DNA of 32,760 bases from Cudoniella acicularis (GCA_013054445.1 JAAMPI010000540.1:1-32760); one strand, 5' to 3'; counted from the first letter of the stretch, positions 1 to 12,336 are shown. The notes: generated from the sequence alone by a model not told the origin. A program made the numbers and translations.

Positions 1-493
1 TTGGTTATTGAGGTTTGAGTGTTGTTGTTTTGATTTTGGAGCTGGAGGCGTTTTCTGTGCGAAGGATTTGCGGGATTGTCTGGAACACTTGGATAGATCA
101 AACTACTGGGTTGATTGCGTGAACGCTTGAGAAATTGAGATGAGAATAAGAGTCAGAATAGGAAGTTCTCTTAATAATATTCCACGATAGCAGAGCTATT
201 TAAAGTGTTGTGGGAGGAAAGGAGCAATAAAAAACAACACATGTATCTCACCACCAAGCAGTTTCGCAACACCATGATTTCGCAGAAACCAACCCATCAC
301 AACTTGGATTACAAAACTTTGGGAGGAACAAGTTCCATTTATCATTTTTCAATAATCTAATCTTACATGTATTAAAGTGCCATATCAGCAATGAGAAAAG
401 CCCAAATCAATTATATGGTTCTGGAGCATGAATACGTCAAAACAGCAAGGTATCTCGACGCTAGCAAAATGTCAGGCACGAAGCCAGAAACAT
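1..493 (-). promoter_or_regulatory. Probable promoter and 5' leader of a minus-strand gene lying left of the window
   Basis: No coding sequence is evident here. Read on the minus strand, positions 1-150 are rich in CA, AAC and CTC runs, typical of a fungal 5' leader, and a TTTAAATA box lies upstream of it at 197-204. This fits a minus-strand gene whose start codon is beyond the left edge. The same stretch also holds the 3' flank of the minus-strand gene that ends at 494. The short plus-strand reading frame at 428-694 overlaps that gene antisense and is not supported. All of this is inference from composition and position. Confidence 0.35.
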
Positions 494-2218
494 TCACTCG
501 TCGAGATCCATTTTGTCAACATCCATCTTGCCATCATCGTCACTAATGACGATTACCTCAGGATCATCTTCATCGTTATCAATCTTATCATTGCCAATCT
601 CATCGTCTCCTGGCTCCACATCGTCTTCCAGCTCCTCGTCATCCATTTCGATCGCCTCATGATCTTCCATCTGAACAGCGCGTGGAGCTGGTAGGCAGCT
701 GGCCGGATTGATACCACCGTGAACTAACCAGGATCTAGCGTATGCATACTTCACAATCACAGTCTGAAGATTCTTTTTGACGTTCGCTACCGCATCTTCG
801 ATATCCTCTGCTTCTTCTCGCGTGGCACCATCATCCATGAGAGTTGCAATTCGCGCGTCTCTATCCGCCTTCTCCACCTTCAGGCGCTCATCTTCTCTGT
901 CCTCTTCCGCGGCCATCACAGCTCCTCGAAAAATTTGACCTGATCGTTACGGCCGCGCTGTGTGAAATACCGCCTGTTATGAGTAACAGCGACATTCTCC
1001 AAGAAGTCCAGAAACGGATTGGCTAGCGACCTGCTGATTGTGTCCAGAATATCTAGAGCATGGTAATGATGTTCAAATGTGCGATTGCCACTTCAATAAA
1101 TTAGTACTGTGTTTTCTCTCGAATTAGGGAGCTTGAGGGAGTCGGGAAGATGAAACTTCCTTTTGGTTACTTAGAATAGGAGTAAAGAGGAGGGGGGAAA
1201 GAAGTGAGTTACATACAGGTACAAGGTGTCATCTGGGTGGAAATAGAAGCAACGTGTAGCACGTCTGTTACCAAACTTCATCATCTGATTGACTGGCTCT
1301 ATCCGCTTCCAAGCTGAGTGTCTTCGATTTAAAATAGCAGCTCGTGCCTCCGGGTTGACGTGGAGCATAGCTGGAACAGGATTATTTGATCTCAAAGATC
1401 CCCTGCCGAGGTACAGCTGGGCAGCACGAGGCTCATCCCAAATAAGCAAGTAGGTCTTTTGCCTAATTTCGATTGGAAGTTTCATGAAGGGTGTAAAGGT
1501 GGCATTCAAGTTGTCGAAGTTTGGGAGAGAGGTTGTGATTTGAGATGAAGCTTCCATCTCAGGTGATACTAGTTTATCAACAAACTCTCGGATATCGGAG
1601 ATGATCTCCTTCCAATTCTGCATGTTTGCTGACCAGTTTTTGGCTTGGTCTTTGATTTCAACACCACAGAGCACGCCATGTCCATCTAGAACATCAAGAT
1701 CATACGGTCAGTGGTATTTTTTCAACAAATAGAGAGGGGGCTATTTCCAGAGGAGATATAACTTACCTAGTTGAAGTGCTAATGCTACAAGAAAATCATG
1801 ATTCACAATGAATCTAAGACGGTCCAAAATATAATGGACGTCGCCAGCGGGGTTTTTGGAACTGTTACAGGCCAGTCTATCAATAAATTAGTATTATATC
1901 ATCTTGAAGAAAAGAGAAGTTGGGGGAAAGGGACAAAGGACGAGGTTGGTTACCTATCTGCAATGTCTTCCCTCAACAACGTAGCAGACCAGCGGTGGTA
2001 AGTGTCACCCTTGATAAACTCTCGTAGTGGCTGCAAATGGTAATTTGGCAGGCCTGGTCGAAAAAGGCACAAATGTGCTGGCCGATGATGTGGTCACGGT
2101 TGTGCCCAATGTTGCGGAATCCTTGACAGCATGGCTCGACGCCAAGACGTTGTAGCTGCTCTATAAGGAAATTCATAGCTGGTCTGGCCGAATTCCATTG
2201 TACATAAGGCCGCGGCAT
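494..2218 (-). pseudogene. 2EXR-type protein gene, four exons, two single-base frame breaks
   Basis: Function is not known. The central exon holds a recognisable 2EXR pattern: a Phe-rich lead, LPIEIRQKTYLLIW, a later LHVNPEAR motif and an HPDDTLYL strand. The C-terminus (about 140 residues) is charged and ends in long Asp/Glu runs. Proposed exons are 2218-1954, 1876-1767, 1685-1217 and 1090-494. The introns (77, 81 and 126 bp) have donors GTAACC, GTAAGT and GTATGT and end in AG, with phases that agree across all three junctions. The start at 2218 has context CACAATGC. Frame is lost by one base twice: in exon 1 near 2060, and in exon 4 at about 917-925, where the reading ends at FFEEL-stop while the acidic tail continues one frame away. 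The exons sum to 1441 bases, two short of 481 whole codons. It could be a recently decayed gene or an assembly error. The N-terminal domain is not recognised. Confidence 0.6.
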
Positions 2219-2926
2219 TGTGAAGATGATCTACGTAATAATCGACAGTTAGACAGATACAGGACAAGATATTGGGGTCTGGTTTGTAGAGCCTATGGTT
2301 CAATGTAGCTCAACACCAGACAAGTTCAAAGGTGGACGTCTAAAGGTGAAGATCCACGAATTGCAAATGTTGATTCGCAGACTGCTGAACCCAGGGGAGA
2401 AGGGATGATTGAAGGGAAATGTACTTACTGGTGCGTTCTTTGAATGTGGCAAGTGTTGGTGCAAAACAAGAAGCAATCACTGTCTTGCAACTCAAGTATC
2501 AGCAGTACAGAAGGTTGAGAAGAAGGTTCTGAAGATCGAGGAAGTCCTGCAGATTAACTCAAGAGATATATGTGCCAGTAGGCTGAGTCACTCGGTAAAG
2601 TATCCCGTTAGGGTAAGCGTCTCTAGTAAATCCGATTATCTAGGAAGTTTTGTTAAATAGATCGATTTCGAAGGTGAGAATGCAGCACCTGCTACTAATT
2701 CCACCTTTGTCTTTTCACAACTTGCTGCAAGACAAATCCTCACAACCAAGATTCCTGCAATCTAAAGCCATTGCAAAGTCAGATCAAATCTTGCCGATCT
2801 AACCTGCAAGTCAAGAGTAAGCTTGTTATTTTTCTATATCGCTTGGACTTGAGAGAACGTCACTGTTCGCAGTCTCTGTTTTTTTTTTTGTCTGGAACCG
2901 AAGCTGACAACAACTTTCAACAGACC
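2219..2926. promoter_or_regulatory. Divergent intergenic region shared by the 2EXR-type gene and the gene at 2927
   Basis: The 708-bp interval separates the minus-strand start at 2218 from the plus-strand start at 2927, so it probably carries both promoters. Positions 2690-2810 are rich in C, A and T with little G on the plus strand, like a fungal 5' leader. A run of Ts lies at about 2879-2889. Short reading frames at 2409-2660 and 2771-3046 have no recognisable content and no splice support, and I leave them out. Confidence 0.45.
2817..2923 (+). other. Candidate intron in the 5' untranslated region of the gene at 2927
   Basis: A GTAAGC donor at 2817, the branch-like GCTGAC about 20 bases before the end, and the acceptor CAACAG at 2923 outline a 107-bp intron that ends four bases before the ATG. 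The first coding donor of the same gene is also GTAAGC. RNA reads spanning 2816/2924 would settle it. Confidence 0.4.
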
Positions 2927-4242
2927 ATGGATCGCCCCCTTGACCCCTCTGAGGCCAACCCTTCAGGCTTAAATACTTTGGATACACGTCCCTCTGACAC
3001 AAAGATGTTTGTTGTTCAAAAAGTAAGCAGACTTTTTAACCTGTAGCACAAGATGGTTCCTGGGAAGATCCGCGGCTTGCTTCCTAAATTCAAGCTAACA
3101 AACAGTTTGTCAGGCAACAAATGATCAATTTCGCCCAAATTTCCACAAGAAACAGAGCCCACAAGAATTCTTTGAACAGTTGCAAAGAGAGAGTCGGGAC
3201 TTCCCAAAGGTGTTGGCAAGAAGCCTAAAGATGAATGGGGAGATAGAGAACAACTTCGTTGGCAAAGCCCATTACTACCATTTGGACAGAGAGGAGGTAA
3301 AAACACCCACAACAGCCCAAAAGCTTCCACTAATGGGTAAAACAGAACCAGAAACAAGTGCAAGGCGAATATATCGTGGTTTATTCGGCACCACTTGGGG
3401 ATTCCGGCGCTTTCAGAGAGCTTTATGAGGGACTCGCCTTCAACAAATTCGAGGTATACACAGTGCCCCATTTGCGCGCCCCGGAAGACAAGATGCCACC
3501 AGAATTTGAAAGCTTGATCAACAGCAGTAACGACAGTTTTGGGGTTGGTCATCTTCAATTTGGCAAGCAAATGATGAGAGTAAATTTGCGTTACCCGCCA
3601 CCTGACGACATGACCAGGTCATTGATCGGTATCCGACAATGGGATTCCCCCTTGGCTGTTGAGACCGGAACCCGTCTGGAGCTACTCTTGCGTATGGGTG
3701 TTCAAGGTGGCACCTCGAGCATCTCGTTTGGTAGAAAGGAAATCGCTGATGAGCTGCATCAATCAAAACGCTATACCATGAAATGGGGATACGAGTTCGC
3801 AGAATTGGAATTGCAGGTCTTCGATATTGCAACCATGTGTCTTCACATCCAGCAGATTGTAGCAGTTAAGCTTCCGGAAAATTACAAGGATGTTAGTTCG
3901 GCATCATTGTTGAAGCAGAGGCTTTTCTACGTACCAAAGGACGAAACCATTTCAACTGTTTTCAACAATGAGTTGAGCGGCGCAGCCCAGAGTGCTATGT
4001 CTGTTTTTCAAGAACCCGCTAGAGAGGGCCCAGGTGGCACTGGCCTCCCAAACAACGCCAATACCTGGATTGGGAAGTGGGATAACGCTCAGAGCACTAA
4101 ATTGTCCAATGGCCAGAATGCACACAATGAAGAGAAACTCTTTCGAAGCTTCGATTCCAGCCCCAACCACCAGGAGAAAACCGAGGGAGAGGATGAGAAC
4201 AGTTTGAAGGAGCATGTTCGGGGTTCTGCTTCAACGAGCTGA
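2927..4242 (+). CDS. Conserved-looking hypothetical protein, three exons, 391 residues
   Basis: I do not recognise the family. Exons are 2927-3022, 3114-3296 and 3346-4242. Introns of 91 and 49 bp start with GTAAGC and GTAAAA, end in AG, and both fall in phase 0, so the spliced frame is open for 391 codons. The start lies in a good context (ACCATGG). The N-terminal 35 residues are Pro/Ser/Asp-rich. The middle 230 residues have the mixed hydrophobic and polar pattern of a globular protein, and the last 80 are Gly/Asn/Glu/Ser-rich and likely disordered. No signal peptide, membrane segment or zinc motif is visible. It is transcribed away from the 2EXR-type gene and converges on RecQ. It is intact, unlike many of the genes to the right, which argues that it is functional. 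Confidence 0.75.
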
Positions 4243-5231
4243 ATGGCAAGAATAAGAAGAATGGCAAGGCCTTTGAATTTGTCTGAGCTCGGTTCGGAGA
4301 TTTACGCGATAACTGAACCAAGTCGGAATATATTGAAAGGGTATTATGAATCTTCAGAAGTGCTCGTTTTTCATGTATAACTCTTTGGCGGATTAAGTAT
4401 GTGGCGAAGGCTCTCCAATCGGCGAGAAAGTGCAAGAATAGCATGCGGTCGACAATAGTGCTCGTTTCTTCGAACTAATAGATTGAATCAATAGATCTTC
4501 CTCGTATCGTGACCGTTTGTCTGGATCTCATCCCCATGTCTTCGATCCGATTCAGTAATTCATCCCTACCTAGCTTCGATGCCAGGGCCTGACACCAGAA
4601 TACACTTTTTCAACCCCAGAATCTTGAGCCTGGGACCCTGATTGCCTGCCATCATCCCTTAGAGTTTGGTCTCTTCATTGTCTTTGGATCATGAGGTAAC
4701 AGTAAGCCGAACTGGGGTAAATAGCGCGCTATTCTTGCGAATTGAGATACAATGCACAATTAGACAAACGTGATCAAGACATGGGGCATTCGAACAATTC
4801 CAAGTGACTCTCAACGATTTAAGAAAGAAATGAGCCCTGATGCTCTCTCCGACGTGAGATTTGTTTGCGAAACGATATTTGGATGTCGTCGAGACTCGCT
4901 TCACTTGCCACTTAACTTTAGCTGCCACGTGACGTTCAGATGGGGATAGAGGCTCACGAAGCAGCTCAAAGTGAGTAGGCCTCTTCCAGATTGTGAAGTC
5001 ACTCTCTAGTCAAGCACGAGATCTATGATATAAGGTTTGGATGCCAAATTCTCTAATTCATTAGGCTGCAGCAAATAACAAGTCTCGCAGCGCGAGCCCA
5101 TGCCGGTATCAATATCTATTTACGTTAAGTTCGTCAATATTCCCAAGACTCAAGCCAACCCGCTATGCCTAAAGACTCCAGAAGCCAAAGATGCACACCT
5201 GAAAAACATTAATGATTTCTGCCAAGTGCTC
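4243..5231. other. Convergent intergenic region, no gene seen
   Basis: This 989-bp stretch lies between the 3' ends of the plus-strand gene at 2927 and the minus-strand RecQ gene, so it should hold both polyadenylation regions. A minus-strand frame of 79 codons at 4689-4928 has no recognisable content and no partner exon. I see no RNA gene or repeat. Confidence 0.6.
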
Positions 5232-8200
5232 TTACGGAGGCATCATCCCAATTCTGCCCATAGGTCCTCCACCGCCTTCTCCACCATTGTTGCCAAATTT
5301 TCGCATCAGGTTTGAATTTCCGGAAGAGCCGCTGGTATAAGTACTCTTTGAAGCATGTTTCTTTGGACCACTGGAACTACGGCGCTTGTACACACCAGAT
5401 GTGCTTTGTCCCGAACCAGACCCATAGCTCTTCCGGGACCCTTTCTTTTTTCCACCACGGCCACGAGCTGAATAGTTACTCCCGCCGCGGGAAGAAGACC
5501 CACCTCGTGCGTTGGATGGTTTGGTACTAGATCCTGCGCTCCAGGGTAGTTTACGAACTCCTTTTCCCGAACTCTTTGTGTTCTGAAAGTACTTTGAGCC
5601 CTCCTCTGCTGCTCCCATTACAGCCTCGTCATCCGAATCATCAAGACCAAAATCTTCTTCCTCCTCCTCGCTGACGAGATCAATGACGGTCTGGTGGTTT
5701 TTGTCCATGTCCCGATTCTCGGGTTGGTTCACGTTCATCATATCTTCGTAATCCTGGTGGTACCTCTTGACCAGGGGAAGTATTTGACTGCCATATTTAG
5801 CTACGCGATCGGCGTTGATGCTAGGAATTCGTTGCATTGCTGAAATAGTTGTCGTCCACCTGATTACCATTTCTCGAAAATGTGCTTCAGTGAAAAATGG
5901 CTTTCTGGCCTCCGTTTTGTTTCGAATGCGTTCCTCTAGCGCTTTCGCCTCATCCACGAACTGGTGAACTACAATACGATGAAGCTCTGGAAGGCTTGCT
6001 AAGCGTTCATCTCCTGTGATTGGAGGGCCTAATTTGTCGCGAGGGGTTTCGGCTCGACCTCTCTTGGTACTGCGCATGGGTGCGAAGGGCTCTTCATCAT
6101 CGTCGTCGACCACAAAGTCATCATCACTAGGTTCTTCATTATCTTCGTCGTAAGCATTTGCAGGTCGGCGAGTGGCCTTCCTTTTGCCTTTGGAAGGAGA
6201 CGATATCGGCGAAGTAAAGTGCGTTGATGGTAACATGCCACTGTTTGCAGTTTGTTTCCGCCTGACAGGTGCAAGTGGTGATCCGGAGGCCTTGATTTGC
6301 AACGATACTTTTCGCGTCCCAGCGAGGAAGTCGCGACAATTTAGTCCAAGCTGTGGATATCAGTATACCGTCACTATGTTTTGGATGTTGCCGGTACTTA
6401 CATTTAGATATTGCGAGGCAAACCCGCTCTTGTTGATGATATTGTGCTCAGCCAAGGCGTTTTCCATGAGCAAACGAAAGAAAAGGCGCTCGATATCGCT
6501 TCGAATCATATCCTTTGCCATCCCAAACTGTTTAAGCTGATGGTGGTTCAGGCTTTTAATCTTGGCATTATTCGCACCTCGCAAAATGTCCACGCAATGA
6601 AGTAAAGTGACGTGACTGTCTTGGACTTGCTTGACTATATGCATGGCTGCTGTAGCTTGAGCTGTGAAGTCTGTCAATTCGAACACGGCGTCAGAATTGC
6701 AGTTATCGCAAGAAAGTTGGCATTCTTCCTTGGTAAAGGTTTTTTCCCCAAAATAAGCAAGAACTTGTACTCTGCGACAATCGGTACGATTCTCGCAATA
6801 ATTAACCATGCTCGTGAGCATCTGCCTTTGTCGCTCCTTCTGCTGGTCGCTACCCTCACTCTTATAAATGAAGTCCTTCAAAACAGCGGTGTCTTGGTAT
6901 CCATAGTAGAGATAGCATCCGGATTTTTTCCCGTCTCGGCCCGCTCGTCCGGTTTCTTGATAGTATCCTTCAAGACTTTTGGGGATTGTATGATGAATCA
7001 CGAATCTAACATCTGGCTTATCAATACCCATCCCAAACGCAATGGTTGCGACCACGACTTGAAGCACACCCTTTTGCCAATCATCCTGAATTGCCTTTTT
7101 CTCGTCCGGTTGTAGAGATGCGTGGTAATGGTAGGCCTTAATACCATACTCTTCTGACAGCTTAGTAGCCATTTGTTCGCAATTTTTCCGCGACAACGTG
7201 TATATAATGCCTGTCTGGCCTCGATAACGGTTCTTGATCAAATCCACAATGTCGTCCAGGATTTCCTTGGATTTTCCCTTTCCCTTCTTGGACCGGACTT
7301 CGTAATGCAGATTTGGGCGATTAAAACTCTGCGAGTAGACTGGGCATTTTTCTGCCATGCCAAGATTGTGCTTCACATCCATTATGATGCCTTCCGTTGC
7401 AGTAGCCGTCAACGCCATGAGGGGTACTTTTGGGAATCTCTGTCGCATCGCACTAAGTGCTACGTAGTCGGGTCGAAAGTCATGTCCCCATTGGCTTACG
7501 CAATGGGCTTCGTCGATGACAATTCGAGCAAGCTTTTTGTTCGCGTGCAATCGTGAAAGTATGCTTAGCATTCTCTCGCTTTTGTTAACCATTTCGGGTG
7601 TAATATACAGCAGCTGTATGTACTGCTCTGGATGAGTCTCGGACAGTTGATCATAGATTTCGTTTCGATCCTTTGTTGATATCTCGCCATTGAGAGTTGC
7701 AGCACGGATATTGATATCTTTTAGATGCCCAACCTGATCGATCATGAGACTGAGAAGCGGAGAAATCACGATTGTCACGCCTTTCGTCTTGCCTGACTGA
7801 ACAACTGCCGGAAGCTGGTAGCAGAGGGATTTGCCTCCACCGGTAGGCATGAGTACAAAAGCATCTTCTCCATTGAGCGTGGCATTGATAGCTTCCAATT
7901 GGTGATAACGAAAACCGGTTAACTTGAAGCGTTCTTTGAGAGCCTTCTTAACATCATTAGACCAAGGATATTTGAACAAGTTTGAATGGGATAAGTCGAC
8001 ATGAGAGTACATGTTCTTCCCGGTGCTGGGCCGACTACGGTTCCGAGTTTCGAGATTATTTCCTGACGTCTCCGACACCGCTTTCCTTGCAGATGTTTTT
8101 GATGGACCTGGGAGAGGGTGACGTTTCTCAATTTCTTGGGTGATCTCAAGCATATCGTCATCATCATCCAAATTGCCATATTCATCTTCAATATCTTCGA

Positions 8201-10654
8201 CTCTCGATTTCTGTTGCATTTCTTGCAATTCTTGATCTTCTCGAAGCAAATCCTCAAAGGCTTCATCATCGAAAGCGTAGGGCGAAGGATCGCGATTGAA
8301 ATTTGGCTGTCGCATTCCTCTTTCAGGCTGCCCCCACTCCTCTCGAGGCGCAAAAGGTATCTGTTGCTCCACAGTTGGTTTGGGCAAGATTTGTTGACGC
8401 ACAGGAGATGGAGATGCCCGGTAGGTGATGTTGCTTGGTCTGCGGTCAAGAACATCCCTTGAAGAATGTCGCAATGGCTCTTCCAGGATTCGTTGATTTG
8501 AGCCGCTAACAGATTTCTGTGGTAATGAAGGAATTTGCGTCTGAAGAATGACCTGAGCACTACCAATCGTGCTTGCTCCAGAAGGCAAAGGTGCTGTGCC
8601 CTCCCGAGTTCTCAGCGATGCTGGCGGGGGACCCTGCACAAGATCCATGATCTCTTCAGTCCCAAAGCCATCTTTAATGGCGTCCGAGACGTGCAAGTTG
8701 TGCCCGATTTCCTTCTCAGTCTTTCGAATTTCTTGCGTAAGAGCTGATATTTGTTCATCTAGATTTCCCGTGTCCCCTTTTCCCGCATCTAAATATTTGC
8801 ACATTTCTCGTGCGAGATCCTTCTTCTTAACGATAAGACTTCTATGGCACTCTTCAAGCCTGTAAAGGGACTCATATGCCCCCTTCATCTCCAGAAATTT
8901 CTTCCGTTCTTCCTTCAGATGCCGAGGAGGGAGTTCACCATTATCAAATAAAGCCATGGCTTCTGCGGCACTTTGAGCGAGCACGTCGTCTATGCGCTGA
9001 AGATATGTTGATATTGCATGGGGGTGCTTTAAGAACAAATTAACCAGCTTTTTATCATCATCTGTGAGAGTAGAGGAAGGTCTCTGTTGGCTTGACGGAG
9101 GTGCTGGTGATTTGGATACAGTTGAGACTTTGGTGGGTGAGTCGCGTTGGAACGGGGATGGGGCACTGTCTTTTCGAGTTGCAACATTGCGTGATATTGG
9201 CCGTAAAGGACTCCCAATTCGTGGTTTTGGACTTCTGGTATCTTTCACTTCCTGGTCAATTTGCTCGAATGCTGGAATTTCATGCCGTCCAGAATTCTTT
9301 GTGACATCGACGACTCGAGGGGTCTGCTTTATCGAGGGCCTAGGGGAGCAGCTGACTCTTTTCTCCACGTCTGATAGAATCTCGTCATCATCCGAATCCT
9401 GGATAGTCCTCTCCATCTCCATCTTTCGTTGTCGCCAAGGCGTTAAAGCATGCTTTCCTGAGGATTTCGCGCCTCTAGCTGGAGATGCTTCGACTTGGAC
9501 CAAGGATTTCGGCTCTAGCAGAGATTTGTGTTCCTGCCTACCAGTTACGTTTGATGTAGAATATACTAATTTGGAAGGACCACCCTCGCTCACTGAGGGA
9601 ACACGGCTGATGCCTTTTCGAGTACGCGTCTCAGTTATGCTGACAGTCTCAGTAATGTGGTACTCCTCTAAACCATTATTTGCATTATAGTCCTCGATAC
9701 CGGGTTTCACTGGAACAGCGGGGCTCTCCTGGAAGCCTTTCTGGTGATATTGATCCGGGTCGAAGTCGTCGATATCCACAAAGCCATCCTGACTGTCCCC
9801 CAAGTCTTTTTTGATCTCCTTGGCTGGTCTTCCGGTTTTCCCCCATCTCCCAGGGGTCCCAAATGATATCTCATCGCTTTTTCGTTTTTTCGAGGTCCTC
9901 GGAAGCGGCTCTGGTCTAGATGCTGGTCCCTCTTGCCATAGTACCACTGGATCGCCAAAGACGATCTCGTTACTACTCGATCGAAGATCGCCACCCTGAT
10001 TATCTCCAGTTAAGTCTACGGACTCAACATTCTCGGTCTTCAGTTGAAGAGGGGGACGAGGTGTATGCCTGGGCGTCTGTGGAGTATGTAATTGTCTAGC
10101 AGACTTCGGGAGCAATCGGTCGGTTGTTTTTCTGGAAGGGGTGTCTGGAAGTGTTAGCCTAATATTATGATTTGCTGGATTTTGTGCGAACCTTTGCTAG
10201 CTCTCAGAAAAGCTGCATAATTGCCTGTGAGCGATGAAGGGCCAGCTGTGGATGTCAATGTCGAAGTTGTAGTAGATGCTGGAGTAGCCAGTTGATGTTG
10301 ACTGAGAAGACTAGGTCTATTCGACCTTGATGCAGACTTTAGCTTGCCCATCGAACCCTCCACTAAAGAGCTCGCAAATGCTGAAGCTTGCGATTTCGGG
10401 GGGATCGAGACAGGAACCGAGGGGCGGGCGAAATCTTGAACGACATTGACTGATTGATCGAATGGTAGATTGCGGGTAGGGCTAAGAATTGAGATCTCTT
10501 CATCTATGTGCTCCTCCTCTAAAATATTCGAGAGTGCAATTTCGGGCACGGTTGTTGGGTTCTGAATAGCTGGTGCTGCTCGGGAAACGTCTGCGGACGG
10601 AGTGACTTGGGACAACAGCCAAGAAATGTGAGTGGCCAGGTTATGTCGAGTCAT
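5232..10654 (-). CDS. Sgs1/BLM-type RecQ DNA helicase
   Basis: ATP-dependent 3'-5' DNA helicase of the nuclear RecQ family, expected to act with topoisomerase III in dissolving recombination intermediates and restarting forks. Exons are 10654-10192, 10144-6402 and 6350-5232; introns are 47 and 51 bp, and the spliced frame is 1774 codons. The first ~880 residues are long and mostly disordered, as in Sgs1. The helicase core follows: Walker A PTGGGKSLCYQLP near residue 920, DEAH box VIDEAHCVSQWGHDFRPDY near 1029, then SFNRPNL, GIIYTLSRKNCE, VATIAFGMGIDKPDVRFVIHH and YYQETGRAGRDG. The RQC zinc-binding cysteines (CENRTDCRR, CDNCNSD) and winged helix come next. The third exon carries an HRDC domain near 1515-1600, followed by an acidic cluster and a Gly/Arg/Ser-rich tail. 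The start MTRHNLATHISWLL fits fungal Sgs1 homologues as I remember them. It is intact. Confidence 0.95.
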
Positions 10655-10785
10655 GAGGCTAAGCTGTCGCGTGCATAACCAGACGGACCCATTGGTATTA
10701 CATGGAGCAGATCGCAGATGTTTCCGGTGAAGATTCGTCTAGTTGTTGTCGAGGTTTTTGATCTGCAGAAGTGTACGTGACTGCG

Positions 10786-10791
10786 ACGCGT
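10786..10791. promoter_or_regulatory. MluI cell-cycle box (MCB core) upstream of RecQ
   Basis: The palindrome ACGCGT lies about 130 bp upstream of the RecQ start codon. This is the core bound by MBF (Mbp1/Swi6) in yeasts and related factors in filamentous fungi, which drive replication and repair genes at G1/S. One six-base site can arise by chance, so the assignment rests on position and on the type of gene. Confidence 0.4.
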
Positions 10792-12336
10792 TGAAGTTCA
10801 GCAGGTTCGCGAACTAGATAAATGGTCATGTGACGAAACCTCCCCGCCTTTCCCAACCCTGTCCATCCGCTGAAAAATCATCTCGAGCATCAGGTAGAGC
10901 TCAGCTTCAGCAAATTCGTCGGCTTTCATTAGATCTGCGAATTCCAATACGTTTGGGCACCGAAATTTGGATTGTATAGGGTTCTAGAATATTTCCACCT
11001 CATAGTGCCAATCTAAATCGAGGTTCGGTCATTCCTAATATCATTTCTTTTCAAAGGAGCAGTTGCAATTATGCAGCGGAAAGGGCCGTTCTTGTTATCT
11101 TTTCCCTATGGTGTTTTCCCTTAACTCATTCTGATCATTTACGGTCGAAAGTCTTGACGAAGTTTGTCTATGTTGCCCTTTAAGCCGAAATTCTTTTAAA
11201 TACACAGCTAATTTTATAACATTTGACGAGTCGTTCAGAGGAAGCCTCAAATCACAGTTAATTCGCACTCCGCATTGTGAGCCCGAGATGGACTCAGTGT
11301 GCCTTTATCTAGATAGGTTCCGTTGATTCGAATAGCCTTAGTTGGTGCATTCAAGTCAATGCAACCATCATGAGTTGAGCTATTGCCATAAGTAAAATCT
11401 CAGGGAAATCAAGAAATGTGTCGTGTGATAGTAGCTGTTGAATGGATAGTTCCGACTTTCACGGACGCCATGGTGCATTTGTTGATGCCAATGGGGCGAG
11501 CTTTCGTTCAGCTTCTACTTTGCGACAATTGATATTCTCCATTCTTTGGGGGTTTTTAAGAAGCAGTCGCTTACCATGGCACAGGCGGCCCTCGAATCTG
11601 ATTGATAAACCGGTCGAACATCCAACAACGACAAAAAGTTATTTCGCGCAGAAGCTAGTAGCTTGAAATCGAGCTGAATTGCAAAACTAGATCTGGATCT
11701 CTCCAGCTTCAAGCCAAAAATCCGACATTTCTCCGGAATAAGGACGCAGGTAGTAGAGCTTGTATCGTCCTCATACAGATCAACCTCTCTTGAATCGGAG
11801 GGCTTCCCAGGCCTTAAAAGCTGGGAAATGGCAAACAATCGCGACCAGATACTTGAAAGATAACGCAGGAGTGACGCATTGGCCGTAGATCTCTGATCTT
11901 CACCTTGGCATCCGCACTGGATACTTATCCTTTTGCAACCTTCAGATCAGATCTGGATCATGGACTTGGGAACAGCCTTATGGAACTACTCATGGCTTCT
12001 GGTGAAGTTCCTCGGCAGCTCTAACTCGTCGTGGCGGAACGCAACGCTGCCAATCGCTCATTGGCTGTCAGCTTATCTTAGTGGCGTGGGGGCAGCTCAA
12101 GAACATCTCAGATTCCAAACCGCCATCACTTCTGTGAGTAGAAATTCCACGGATATATGGTTAACAAACTTTTTGTGTCTCTCGTCGAGTCTCAGACACT
12201 GCCAGAGTACTTCCACATGATATTTTCCCGATGGGGAGGTGTCATAATGTCTCTCCCATGTGGGCCACATGTATCGAGGCGCAAATGGTCACTGTTGATC
12301 AAGGACATTTCTAAAGAAGAGTGTTTAGAGCATAAG

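Noticed and set aside
2040..2110. An extra small intron explaining the first frame break in the 2EXR-type gene
   Set aside because: The only GT..AG pairs that link the two frames give introns of 17-44 bases with poor donors and no branch site, and they would remove well-formed coding sequence.
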